From NCBI RefSeq assembly GCF_900102635.1, contig NZ_FMZQ01000008.1, positions 62,001 to 126,000 of the forward strand: a stretch of 64,000 nucleotides of DNA, in the 5' to 3' direction. Source of the DNA: Ectopseudomonas chengduensis. GTDB taxonomy: Bacteria > Pseudomonadota > Gammaproteobacteria > Pseudomonadales > Pseudomonadaceae. This document shows, one piece after another, positions 8,678 to 17,080 of the stretch (its first letter is position 1; each line of letters starts with the position of its first letter). A program made the position numbers and the translations under genes. The notes beneath the pieces are model-generated. The model searched no databases. It had not been told where the DNA came from and saw only the letters and a program-made list of their open reading frames with translations.

Positions 8678-9175
8678 ATGAGCCGCTATCGCCCCCCTCG
8701 CCCTGCCGGCACACCACTGATCACGCCAGAGGGCGAAGCGCGCCTGCGTGCCGAGCTTCACGAGTTGTGGCATGTACGCAGGCCACAGGTGACGCAATCG
8801 GTCAGCGAAGCGGCGGCCCAGGGCGATCGTTCGGAGAACGCCGAATACACCTACGGCAAGAAGATGCTGCGCGAGATCGACAGCCGTGTGCGCTTTCTCA
8901 CCAAGCGTCTGGAGAAACTCAAGGTCGTCAGCGACAAGCCGTCCGATCCGAGCAAGGTGTACTTCGGCGCCTGGGTCACCATCGAAGACGAAGACGGCGA
9001 ACAGTCGCGCTACCGCATCGTCGGCCCCGACGAGCTGGACCTGAAACAGGGCCTGATCAGTATCGACTCGCCCCTGGCCCGCGCCCTGGTCGGCAAGGAG
9101 CTGGACGCCGAAGTGCGGGTGCACAGCCCCAGTGGTGAGAAGACCTGCTATATCGTCGAGATCGAATATCCCTAG
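8678..9175 (+). CDS. greB: Transcription elongation factor GreB
   Basis: A 165-residue protein that enters the RNA polymerase secondary channel and stimulates cleavage of backtracked transcripts. The N-terminal coiled coil contains the acidic tip motif in GDRSENAEY, with the Asp and Glu residues that position the catalytic metal. The basic patch [20 protein letters not shown] favours GreB over GreA. The C-terminal FKBP-like domain begins near residue 85. Length and the start MSRYRPP are typical. Confidence 0.96.
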   Translation: MSRYRPPRPAGTPLITPEGEARLRAELHELWHVRRPQVTQSVSEAAAQGDRSENAEYTYGKKMLREIDSRVRFLTKRLEKLKVVSDKPSDPSKVYFGAWVTIEDEDGEQSRYRIVGPDELDLKQGLISIDSPLARALVGKELDAEVRVHSPSGEKTCYIVEIEYP

Positions 9176-9180
9176 GTGCT

Positions 9181-9243
9181 GTAGGAGCTCTGCTCGCGAA
9201 TACTGGCGCTTAAAAAGCTTCGCGAGCAGAGCTCGCTCCTTAC
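9181..9243. repeat. REP-type palindromic element
   Basis: GTAGGAGCTCTGCTCGCGAA and its near-perfect inverse TTCGCGAGCAGAGCTCGCTCC flank an 18-base centre. The GTAGGAGC head is the usual form of Pseudomonas REP/REPIN elements, which are mobilised by separate RAYT transposases; none is present here. Confidence 0.85.
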
Positions 9244-9271
9244 GCAGATGGCCGGCTTCCCCACAGCCCAA

Positions 9272-9580
9272 CTAGCGCCGGGTGATCAGCCCCTGACGCG
9301 CCACCCGCACCAGCTCACCGACGGTTTGTGCCAGGTCCTCGGCGCTGGGGGCCTGGATCACGGCAAGGTCGAAGCTGTCGCGCGCGAAACGACTCAGCGA
9401 CTCGCCGTTCTGCACGAACTGGATGCGAAAGGCACGCGACCCGGCCCAGCGCTTGGGCCAGCCTTCGAGATAACGCAGCAAGGTAGGCTGGTGGCTGCCG
9501 CCCAGCAGCACGCGTGGATTGCGCAGCAGCAGGCCCGAGGTGATGGGCGCCAGACGAATAAGGGGTTGGGGACAGATCAT
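9272..9580 (-). CDS. Small conserved hypothetical protein, methyltransferase-fold-like
   Basis: A 102-residue protein of unknown function. The order VLLGGS, then FDLAVIQAP, then LVRVARQGLI resembles the beta-strand 4/5 end of class I SAM-dependent methyltransferases, but the protein is too short for a whole domain and lacks the glycine-rich SAM loop. The start at 9580 follows GGAG by 8 bases; the frame stays open 17 codons upstream. It lies alone between greB and the lipase promoter region. It may be a degenerate or specialised fragment. Confidence 0.55.
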   Translation of the reverse strand: MICPQPLIRLAPITSGLLLRNPRVLLGGSHQPTLLRYLEGWPKRWAGSRAFRIQFVQNGESLSRFARDSFDLAVIQAPSAEDLAQTVGELVRVARQGLITRR

Positions 9581-9827
9581 GGTCGAGTCTCCGCCTCGAG
9601 AATCCCGCTGGGCAGCGGTGAGAGGCGACACCGAACCAGCGCTTTAGCGGAATTTCAGGCGTTGATGACAACCCCCTGTGGCGCCCCGCAAGTAGCTGTT
9701 TAAATCGGCGCAGGGCGCATCCTAGAGAAGCCCACGGCAAACTGTCAAGGCGCCCCCGACTTCGACCCCAACCTTCGATTGGGCCCCGGTCAATTCGCGC
9801 ATTTCCATCCGCTCAAAAGACCCGTTC

Positions 9828-9854
9828 CTGGCCATGGACGCCCCGCCTGGCCAG
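9828..9854. promoter_or_regulatory. Candidate upstream activator site of lipA
   Basis: CTGGCCA and TGGCCAG form a perfect inverted repeat around a 13-base spacer about 130 bases upstream of the sigma-54 promoter, the distance at which enhancer-binding proteins usually bind. A GTAACA half-site at 9894-9899, like those recognised by CbrB-type activators, is an alternative. Neither has been tested here. Confidence 0.35.
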
Positions 9855-9985
9855 ATCGATTGCGGCCCTCGGCGCGACCTGACGTTTCGGCACGTAACAG
9901 AAAGTACGCAGCGATATCGAGGCCAAGTCGCCCGAAAATCCTGGAAAGCGCCTGTATAGAGGGTTCGCCGGAAACTGCAGGACGA

Positions 9986-10001
9986 TGGCATGTTTCCTGC
10001 C
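9986..10001 (+). promoter_or_regulatory. Sigma-54 (-24/-12) promoter of lipA
   Basis: TGGCATG-TTTC-CTGCC matches the sigma-54 consensus TGGCAC/TG-N4-TTGC with GG and GC exactly 10 bases apart (GG at 9987-9988, GC at 9999-10000). Transcription would begin near 10012, about 80 bases before the lipA start. Sigma-54-dependent lipase promoters activated by a CbrB/LipR regulator are known in P. alcaligenes and P. aeruginosa. Confidence 0.75.
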
Positions 10002-10062
10002 ATCGTTCTTGCGCCGTACGCGCCACGGAATGGGCGTGATCTGTGTTGCAGGAAGCAGCTGA

Positions 10063-11046
<984 letters not shown>

Positions 11047-11059
11047 ACCGCTGCGCTTC

Positions 11060-11084
11060 GTAGGGTGCGCCGCGCGCACCCTGC
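11060..11084. repeat. GTAGGG-family palindrome, copy 2, in the lipA-foldase gap
   Basis: GTAGGGTGCGC and GCGCACCCTGC form a stem with a 3-base loop between lipA and the foldase gene. There is no T run, so it is more likely to stabilise the lipA 3' end or lower foldase expression than to stop transcription. Confidence 0.65.
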
Positions 11085-11132
11085 GAGGTACCAGCGCTGA
11101 GCAATGGTTCGAACGCCTTACTGGAACCTGCC

Positions 11133-12164
11133 GTGAAGAAAACCCTGTTCGCCCTGCCTTTACTGATCGTTACCGGCCTGGCATTGATGCTTTACCTGCA
11201 ACCCGGACACCAACCGACCCAATTCACGCCTCCCGCCGCCACTGCCACGCCTACGCAGTCCGGGCCGGCGCCGGCTGCAGAGGCCTTAACACCGCCCAAC
11301 CAAGATACCCAGAAGAAGGCCACAACGCCGGCCCTGCCCCGCTCCTTCGTCGGCACCAAAGTCGACGGCAGCTTTCGCCTGGACGCTGCCGGCAATCTGA
11401 TCATCAGCGAAGACATCCGCCGGATCTTCGATTACTTCCTCGCCAGCATCGGCGAGGAAAGCCTGGATGCCAGCGTGTCACGCCTGCGCAACTACATCGA
11501 CAGTCAATTGCAGGAACCTGCGCGTGCCCGCGCGCAAGCACTGCTGGAGCAATACCTGAGCTACAAGCGAGAGCTGGTGCTGCTGGAGCGCGACCTGCCG
11601 CAAATGGCCAGCCTGGATGCCATGCGCCAGCGCGAGACCGCCGTGCAGGCCCTGCGCGCAAGACTGTTCGACAGCGAAACCCACCTGGCCTTCTTCGCCC
11701 GCGAGGAAGGCTACAACCGCTTCACCCTGGAACGCCTGGCCATCCAGCACGACAGCACAATGAGCGCAGAGGAGAAAGGCGTTGCCGTCGACCGCCTGCG
11801 CGCATCCCTGCCTGAAGAGCTGCAGGACGCCGTACTGCCGCAACTGCAGCAGGAACTGCGGCAGCACACCGCGCGCCTGCAGGCCGAAGGCGCCAGCGCG
11901 GCGCAGATCCGCCAGATGCGTCAGCAGTTGGTAGGCGCCGAAGCCACCACGCGCCTGGAGGCGCTGGATAGCCAACGACAGAGTTGGCAGCGGCGTCTGG
12001 ATGACTACATCACCGCCAAGACGAAGATTCAGGTCAACGAGGGACTCAGCAGTGGCGACAAGCGCGCGGCGATCGAGGCGCTGGCTGCAGAACGTTTCGA
12101 TGAGCGTGAACGCCTGCGCCTCGACGCCGCCGAGCAATTGGCGGCGGCCAACAAGAAGCAGTAG
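11133..12164 (+). CDS. lifO: Lipase-specific foldase (steric chaperone)
   Basis: A 343-residue membrane-anchored chaperone that folds the lipase in the periplasm. Residues 4-22 form one N-terminal membrane helix, followed by a Pro/Ala/Thr-rich flexible linker (about 25-68) and two helical mini-domains joined by a long helical arm. The essential Lif motif is present as [13 protein letters not shown] near residue 96 (consensus RxxFDY(F/C)L(S/A)A). The start is GTG; no ATG is placed better. It lies 86 bases after lipA, the standard order for this pair. The gene is also named lipB, lipH or lif in different species. Confidence 0.95.
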   Translation: MKKTLFALPLLIVTGLALMLYLQPGHQPTQFTPPAATATPTQSGPAPAAEALTPPNQDTQKKATTPALPRSFVGTKVDGSFRLDAAGNLIISEDIRRIFDYFLASIGEESLDASVSRLRNYIDSQLQEPARARAQALLEQYLSYKRELVLLERDLPQMASLDAMRQRETAVQALRARLFDSETHLAFFAREEGYNRFTLERLAIQHDSTMSAEEKGVAVDRLRASLPEELQDAVLPQLQQELRQHTARLQAEGASAAQIRQMRQQLVGAEATTRLEALDSQRQSWQRRLDDYITAKTKIQVNEGLSSGDKRAAIEALAAERFDERERLRLDAAEQLAAANKKQ

Positions 12165-12167
12165 GTC

Positions 12168-13187
12168 TCAGGCGCTGTCGCGCATCACCAGCTCGAAGCC
12201 AACGTCGATGCAATGCTGCTCCGGCGTTTCACCACGCATCAGCGCCAGCAGCATGTTCGCCGCCAGCTCACCGACACGACCACGGGTGGTACGCACGGTA
12301 CTCAAGGCCGGATGCATCCAGGCTGCCGCTGGCAAATCGTTGAAACCGGCGATGGCCAGGCGTCCCGGCACGTCCAGGCCCAGTTGACGCGCGCGGAACA
12401 GCGCGCCCATGGCCAGGTCGTCGTTGTTGAAGAACACCGCATCGATCTGCGGCTGCTGCGCCAGCAGGCGATCGAGCAACTCGGCGCCCAAGCCGATGGA
12501 TGACAACTGCGGTGTCAGCAATTCCAGCGCCGGATCATGTCGATTGAGGTAGCGCATCACCTGACGGTAGCCTTCTGCACGCTGCAGGGTGCGTGGGTCA
12601 AGCTGCGCTGCGGCGAAGGCGATATGGCGGTAACCACGCTGCACCAGGGCACGGGTCATGGCAGCGCCGGCTTCGACCTGAGAGAAGCCGACGCAGTAAT
12701 CCTCCGGCTCCTCGCTCAGCTCCATCAACGTCACCAATGGGCAACTGCTGGCGCCGAGGATTTCGCGCGCCGCGTCGCTGCGCTCGAAACCCGTAAGCAG
12801 CAAGCCAGCTGGCTGGTGCGCCAGATAGGAACGCAACAGACGCTCATCCTCCTCGACCCGGTAGTGACTGACGCCGATCATCATTTCGAAGCCGGCCGGC
12901 ATCAGCACCCGCTGGATGGCCTCCACGGTATCAACGAACACCGAGTTCGACAGCGACGGGATCACCACAGCCACGAGGTTCGAGCGTGAACTGGCCAATG
13001 CCCGCGCTGCCGGGTTGGGCACGTAACCCAGCGCCTGGGCCGCGCGCATCACCTGCTCGCGCAACGCATCAGACACCCGCCCCGGTTGCGACAGCGCGCG
13101 CGAAGCGGACATCAACGAGCAGCCCGCGGCCTTGGCCACGTCGGACAAGGTGACACGTTCTGCGGACCGGCGACGGCGTTGGCTCAT
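12168..13187 (-). CDS. gntR: LacI-family transcriptional repressor, GntR (gluconate) type
   Basis: A 339-residue regulator. The helix-turn-helix VTLSDVAKAAGCSLMSASRA begins at residue 12, and the hinge helix NPAARALASSRSN follows at about residue 57. The rest is a periplasmic-binding-protein-like effector domain. It closely resembles the gluconate repressor of pseudomonads from memory. GGAG lies 5 bases before the ATG at 13187. It is the last gene of the TRAP/gluconokinase operon, so it probably represses its own operon and is released by a sugar acid. It converges with the foldase gene with only 3 bases between the stop codons. Confidence 0.9.
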   Translation of the reverse strand: MSQRRRRSAERVTLSDVAKAAGCSLMSASRALSQPGRVSDALREQVMRAAQALGYVPNPAARALASSRSNLVAVVIPSLSNSVFVDTVEAIQRVLMPAGFEMMIGVSHYRVEEDERLLRSYLAHQPAGLLLTGFERSDAAREILGASSCPLVTLMELSEEPEDYCVGFSQVEAGAAMTRALVQRGYRHIAFAAAQLDPRTLQRAEGYRQVMRYLNRHDPALELLTPQLSSIGLGAELLDRLLAQQPQIDAVFFNNDDLAMGALFRARQLGLDVPGRLAIAGFNDLPAAAWMHPALSTVRTTRGRVGELAANMLLALMRGETPEQHCIDVGFELVMRDSA

Positions 13188-13364
13188 AGCGCCTCCAATG
13201 ATTTCAGCGGCCGATTCTACCAGCCCCGCCGGGGAATAAAGCGCGGGACACGCCGCCCGGGGTAACGCCACCATGCAAGGAGCGATACCACCTGCGTGCC
13301 CCGCGAAACTGCGAACCTGCCCAGAATCAGCGGCGCACTGGCCTAGCCGATCCTGGGCAAGCCC

Positions 13365-14378
13365 TTATAGAGCGGCCTTTTCGGCCTCAGTCTGCACCTG
13401 ATCGAACAGTTGCTGACCGACTGTGTCGACGACCTTCTGGATCGCCGGCGCGGCCTGCTCACGCATGCGCTGCACTTCGGTTGGCTCCACTTCGTTGATC
13501 TGCATGCCCTTGTCTTTCAGCTCGGCCAGGGCACGGGCTGCTTCCTCGCGGGTGTCCTTACGCTCGAAGTCACGCGCCTTCTTGGCCGCCTCCAGCAGGA
13601 TGTTCTGCTCGGTCTGCGACAGACCATCCCACCAGCGCTTGGATACGGTGACGATCCACGGGCTGTACACGTGGTTGGTCACGGTCAGGTACTTCTGCAC
13701 CTCGTAGAACTTCGAGGAAAGAATGGTGTTGAAGGGGTTTTCCTGGCCGTCGACGGCCTTGGTCTCCAGCGCGGTGAACAGCTCGGAGAACGGCAGCGGC
13801 ACGGCATTGGCGCCCATCAGCTTGAAGGTCTCGAGGAATACCGGGTTGGGCATCACGCGCAGTTTGACGCCGGAGAAGTCCTCCAGCTTGCTGATCGGCC
13901 GCGTGTTGTTGGTCAGGTTGCGGAAGCCGTTCTCCCAGTACACCAAGCCGACCAGGCCCTTCTCCTCCAGCTTGTCCATGACCTGGCGGCCCACCGGGCC
14001 GTCGAGCACGGCATCGGCCTGCTCAGCACTGCTGAACAGGAAAGGCGTGTCCCACACCGCCATTTCCTTGGTGATGCCCACCAGGGTCGCGGTGGAGCCG
14101 ACCATCATTTCCTGCGCGCCGCCAATCAGCGCACTCTGCATCTGATCATCCGAGCCCAGGCTGGCGGCACCGAAGGTACGCACCTTCAGTTTGCCGTCGG
14201 AGGCCTTGGCGACCTCCTCGGCGAACAGCTTGGCCGCGCGGCCCTGATTGCTGTTCTCGTTGAGACCGTAACCGAAGCGGATCATGCGCGAACGCACGTC
14301 ATCGGCATGGGCGGTGAAACTGGCGAGCGGGCTGCACAGCATGGCAGCGGTGAGGATGGCGAGCAGTGGACGTTTCAT
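13365..14378 (-). CDS. dctP: TRAP transporter periplasmic substrate-binding protein (DctP family)
   Basis: A 337-residue periplasmic receptor. The signal peptide ends at AHA (residue 25). Conserved DctP features are the ENSNQGRAAKLFAEEV opening, GFRNLTNNTRPI and GVKLRVMPNP, in which Arg174 is the carboxylate-clamping Arg of the family. The ligand must therefore carry a carboxylate; the neighbouring gluconokinase and GntR-type repressor point to gluconate or a close relative. It lies 57 bases downstream of the DctM gene, with 177 bases before gntR. Confidence 0.93.
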   Translation of the reverse strand: MKRPLLAILTAAMLCSPLASFTAHADDVRSRMIRFGYGLNENSNQGRAAKLFAEEVAKASDGKLKVRTFGAASLGSDDQMQSALIGGAQEMMVGSTATLVGITKEMAVWDTPFLFSSAEQADAVLDGPVGRQVMDKLEEKGLVGLVYWENGFRNLTNNTRPISKLEDFSGVKLRVMPNPVFLETFKLMGANAVPLPFSELFTALETKAVDGQENPFNTILSSKFYEVQKYLTVTNHVYSPWIVTVSKRWWDGLSQTEQNILLEAAKKARDFERKDTREEAARALAELKDKGMQINEVEPTEVQRMREQAAPAIQKVVDTVGQQLFDQVQTEAEKAAL

Positions 14379-14435
14379 CGGGACTACCTCTTATTGTTGT
14401 GAATGATGTCGGCGCACCAACGCCGTCAGGTCAAC

Positions 14436-15713
14436 TCAGCGCAGCCAGGCCAGCGGCACGGTGACGATGGACGGGAACGCCACCAGCAACGCGACGATGA
14501 TCAGGTAAATCAGGAAGAACGGCATGACGCCGCGTACCAGCACCTCCATGCGCAACTTGCCGATACCGCCGACGACGTTGAGCACGGTGCCCACAGGCGG
14601 CGTGATCAGGCCGATGGAGCCGATCAGCACGAACATCACGCCGAAGTACACCGGATCGACCCCTGCCTTGATCGCGATGGGCGCCAGCACTGGCGCCAGA
14701 ATCAGGATGGTCGGCGTCAGGTCCAGCACCATGCCCACCGCGATCATCAGCAGCATGATCGCCAGTACCAGCAGTTTGGGGTGCTCGGCCAACGGCCCGA
14801 GCATGGCGCCGATTTCGTCAGGCAACTGCGCCAGGGTAATCATGTAGGCCGAGACCGTGGCCGCGGCGCACAGGAACATCACCGAGGCCGTGGTGCGACT
14901 GGCACGGGTCAGGGTCTCCATCAGGTCGTTCCAGCTCAGCTCGCGGTAGAGCAAGGTGGACACGGCCAGCGCGTACATGGCGGCTACCACGGCGGCCTCA
15001 GTGGGCGTGAAGATGCCGAAGCGCAGACCGCCAACGATGATCACCGGCAGCATCAGGGCAGCGGCGCCGTCGATCAGCACGCGGCGACGCTCGGCAGCAG
15101 TGGCCTTGGGCGGCGTCGGTTCGGTGAAGCCGCGAGCGATCAGTGTCCAGGCGACGATCAGGCCGGCGCCCATGATCAATCCCGGCACCAGGCCGGCCAT
15201 GAACAGCTGGCTGATGGAGGTGTTGGTGACCACGCCATAGATCACGAACGGCATTGACGGCGGAATGATCGGCGCGATGATGCCGCCAGCGGCTACCAGG
15301 CCCGCCGAGGAATGCACCGGATAACCGCGCTGACGCATCATCGGCAACAGCAAGGTGGCCAGTGCCGCGGTATCGGCCAGTGCCGAACCGGACATGCTGG
15401 CCAGCAGCACGGCGGCCGCAATGGCAACGTAGCCGAGGCCACCGCGCAGGTGGCCAAAGTAGGCCTGCGCCATGGCGATGATGCGCCGGGAAATGCCGCC
15501 GGCGTTCATCAGCTCGCCGGCCAGGATGAAGAACGGCACCGCCAGCAGCGGGAAGCTGTCAGCGCCGGCGAGCAGGTTCTGCGCCAGCAACTGCACGTCC
15601 CAGAAATCCAGGTACCACATCAGTACGGCCGCAGTGAGGATCAGGGCGAAGGCGATGGGCATGCCGAATGCCATGAACCCCAGCAGGGAAGAAAGAAATA
15701 CCGCGACAGTCAT
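14436..15713 (-). CDS. dctM: TRAP transporter large membrane subunit (DctM family)
   Basis: A 425-residue inner-membrane transporter with about 12 helices that forms the ion-coupled translocation path of TRAP systems. Family landmarks are AVPFFILAGELMNAGGI, ASMSGSALADTAALATLLLP and GGIIAPIIPPSMPFVIYG. It lies 49 bases after the fused DctQ gene and before dctP, so the three TRAP parts are co-transcribed. Transport is typically driven by Na+. Confidence 0.95.
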   Translation of the reverse strand: MTVAVFLSSLLGFMAFGMPIAFALILTAAVLMWYLDFWDVQLLAQNLLAGADSFPLLAVPFFILAGELMNAGGISRRIIAMAQAYFGHLRGGLGYVAIAAAVLLASMSGSALADTAALATLLLPMMRQRGYPVHSSAGLVAAGGIIAPIIPPSMPFVIYGVVTNTSISQLFMAGLVPGLIMGAGLIVAWTLIARGFTEPTPPKATAAERRRVLIDGAAALMLPVIIVGGLRFGIFTPTEAAVVAAMYALAVSTLLYRELSWNDLMETLTRASRTTASVMFLCAAATVSAYMITLAQLPDEIGAMLGPLAEHPKLLVLAIMLLMIAVGMVLDLTPTILILAPVLAPIAIKAGVDPVYFGVMFVLIGSIGLITPPVGTVLNVVGGIGKLRMEVLVRGVMPFFLIYLIIVALLVAFPSIVTVPLAWLR

Positions 15714-15762
15714 CGGCAGGTCCTCGCTGGGCAGTGCCCGTCTTGTTGGAATTGGGCCAGCA

Positions 15763-16884
15763 TCATTCGACGTGCGCCTGGGTCAGCGTCGCCTGCGGCG
15801 TACGCCGCCAGAGGTTGACCAACTGCACCACCGCCAGAATCGCCAGCACCAGCATGCTCGCCAGCACCGGCAGCATCGCCAGCACCACCGGATAACCGAC
15901 CACGGTACTGACGTTGCCCCAGCCGAACTGCACCTGATTCCAGGCGCCCAAAGCCGAGAGCAGGCTCGCTCCTGCCACGAGAATCCAGCTCAGCGAATCC
16001 ACCAGTCGCTGCGCCAGCAGCGGGAAGCGGTCGCGAATCATGCGGAAGGTCATCAGCTCGCCACGGCGCATACCAGAGGCCACACCGACGAAGACCAGCC
16101 AGACGAACGCCAGCCGTGAAAGCTCCTCGGCGCCCGGCCAGCCGGTGCCGAAGGCGTAGCGCAGTACCACGTTGGTGAACACCGCCACCACCATGAAGGC
16201 CATCAGCACCGCCATCAGGCCATCGGTCAGGCGATCGAACATACGCGCGATGCGACCCTCATAGATCGGTTCGGCGCCTAGCTGGGCTGCTTGGTTAGCG
16301 CTATCAATTTCGCTATCGAGCATATCCTGGGCCTGGCTCGACACGGCCTCCGTGGCTTCGCGACGAACCCAGGCCTGGATATCGGCCACCAACGCTTGCC
16401 GCGACTGCTGCGCATCGACGACTCGTACGTATGGCTCACCTGCCGGTTTTTCGAGGGTGGCGAACTGGCTGTCGACCAGCGAAGTCGGCATGAAATGTCC
16501 GGGCCGAGCGCCGACACGTTGCACCGCGGTGGCGTGATCGATATCCAGATGCACGAACTGCAACCCCGGAACCGCCTGACGCAGGCGCTCGCGGTAAGCG
16601 CGCTTGAGCGCCGAGCAGGCCAGCACGAAGCATTCACCTGCGGCCTGCGCGGCCAGCATCTGCTCGCACAGTGCATCCAGCCAGTGGCGACGGTCTTCGT
16701 CGCTCAGCGGGATGCCCGCGCGCATGCGCTCTACGTTTTCGGGAGGATGGAAATGATCGGCTTCGATATGGCGCCAACCGAGTGCGGTGGCGACCGCCTG
16801 GCTGATCTCGCTCTTGCCGGAGCCACTGACCCCCATGACCACCAGGGTGGTACGGGCAGGCAATGCGCAAGGCTGCTGTTGCAT
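15763..16884 (-). CDS. Gluconokinase-DctQ fusion: GntK kinase joined to a TRAP small membrane subunit
   Basis: A single 373-residue frame joins two families normally encoded apart. Residues 12-175 are a thermoresistant-type gluconokinase with Walker A GVSGSGKS at 18-25, the HIEADHFHPPENVERM substrate region, CSALKRAYRERLR and the SQFATLEKP tail. Residues 176-209 form a polar linker. Residues 210-365 are a four-helix DctQ subunit with TNVVLRYAFGTGWPGAEELSRL and SGMRRGELM. The kinase half would be cytoplasmic and tethered to the transporter. The start at 16884 follows GGAG by 5 bases. It is the first gene of the operon with dctM, dctP and gntR. There is no stop or frame change at the junction. 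Confidence 0.92.
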   Translation of the reverse strand: MQQQPCALPARTTLVVMGVSGSGKSEISQAVATALGWRHIEADHFHPPENVERMRAGIPLSDEDRRHWLDALCEQMLAAQAAGECFVLACSALKRAYRERLRQAVPGLQFVHLDIDHATAVQRVGARPGHFMPTSLVDSQFATLEKPAGEPYVRVVDAQQSRQALVADIQAWVRREATEAVSSQAQDMLDSEIDSANQAAQLGAEPIYEGRIARMFDRLTDGLMAVLMAFMVVAVFTNVVLRYAFGTGWPGAEELSRLAFVWLVFVGVASGMRRGELMTFRMIRDRFPLLAQRLVDSLSWILVAGASLLSALGAWNQVQFGWGNVSTVVGYPVVLAMLPVLASMLVLAILAVVQLVNLWRRTPQATLTQAHVE

Positions 16885-16930
16885 GGGAACTCCATGGGCA
16901 CCATCGAGGTGGCGCCGCTCATTGTTTGAT

Positions 16931-16953
16931 CCGGATGTTAGCGCTATCCAAAT
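16931..16953. promoter_or_regulatory. Candidate GntR operator upstream of the gluconokinase-TRAP operon
   Basis: ATGTTAGCGCTATCC, with the palindromic core TAGCGCTA, lies about 50 bases before the fused gene's start. It resembles LacI-family gluconate-repressor operators, which have a central CG-containing palindrome. It sits in the gap shared with the divergent TonB receptor gene. Confidence 0.5.
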
Positions 16954-17080
16954 CATCCGACAACCCTATTTCGGCAACATTTCGTAGAGCATTTCCGCTA
17001 ATGGCTATCACCCAGCTCTGGTCCGCTGCTGACTGACACGTTCAATATCGCCTACCTGCCACAAGAGAGACATTTCGCTT

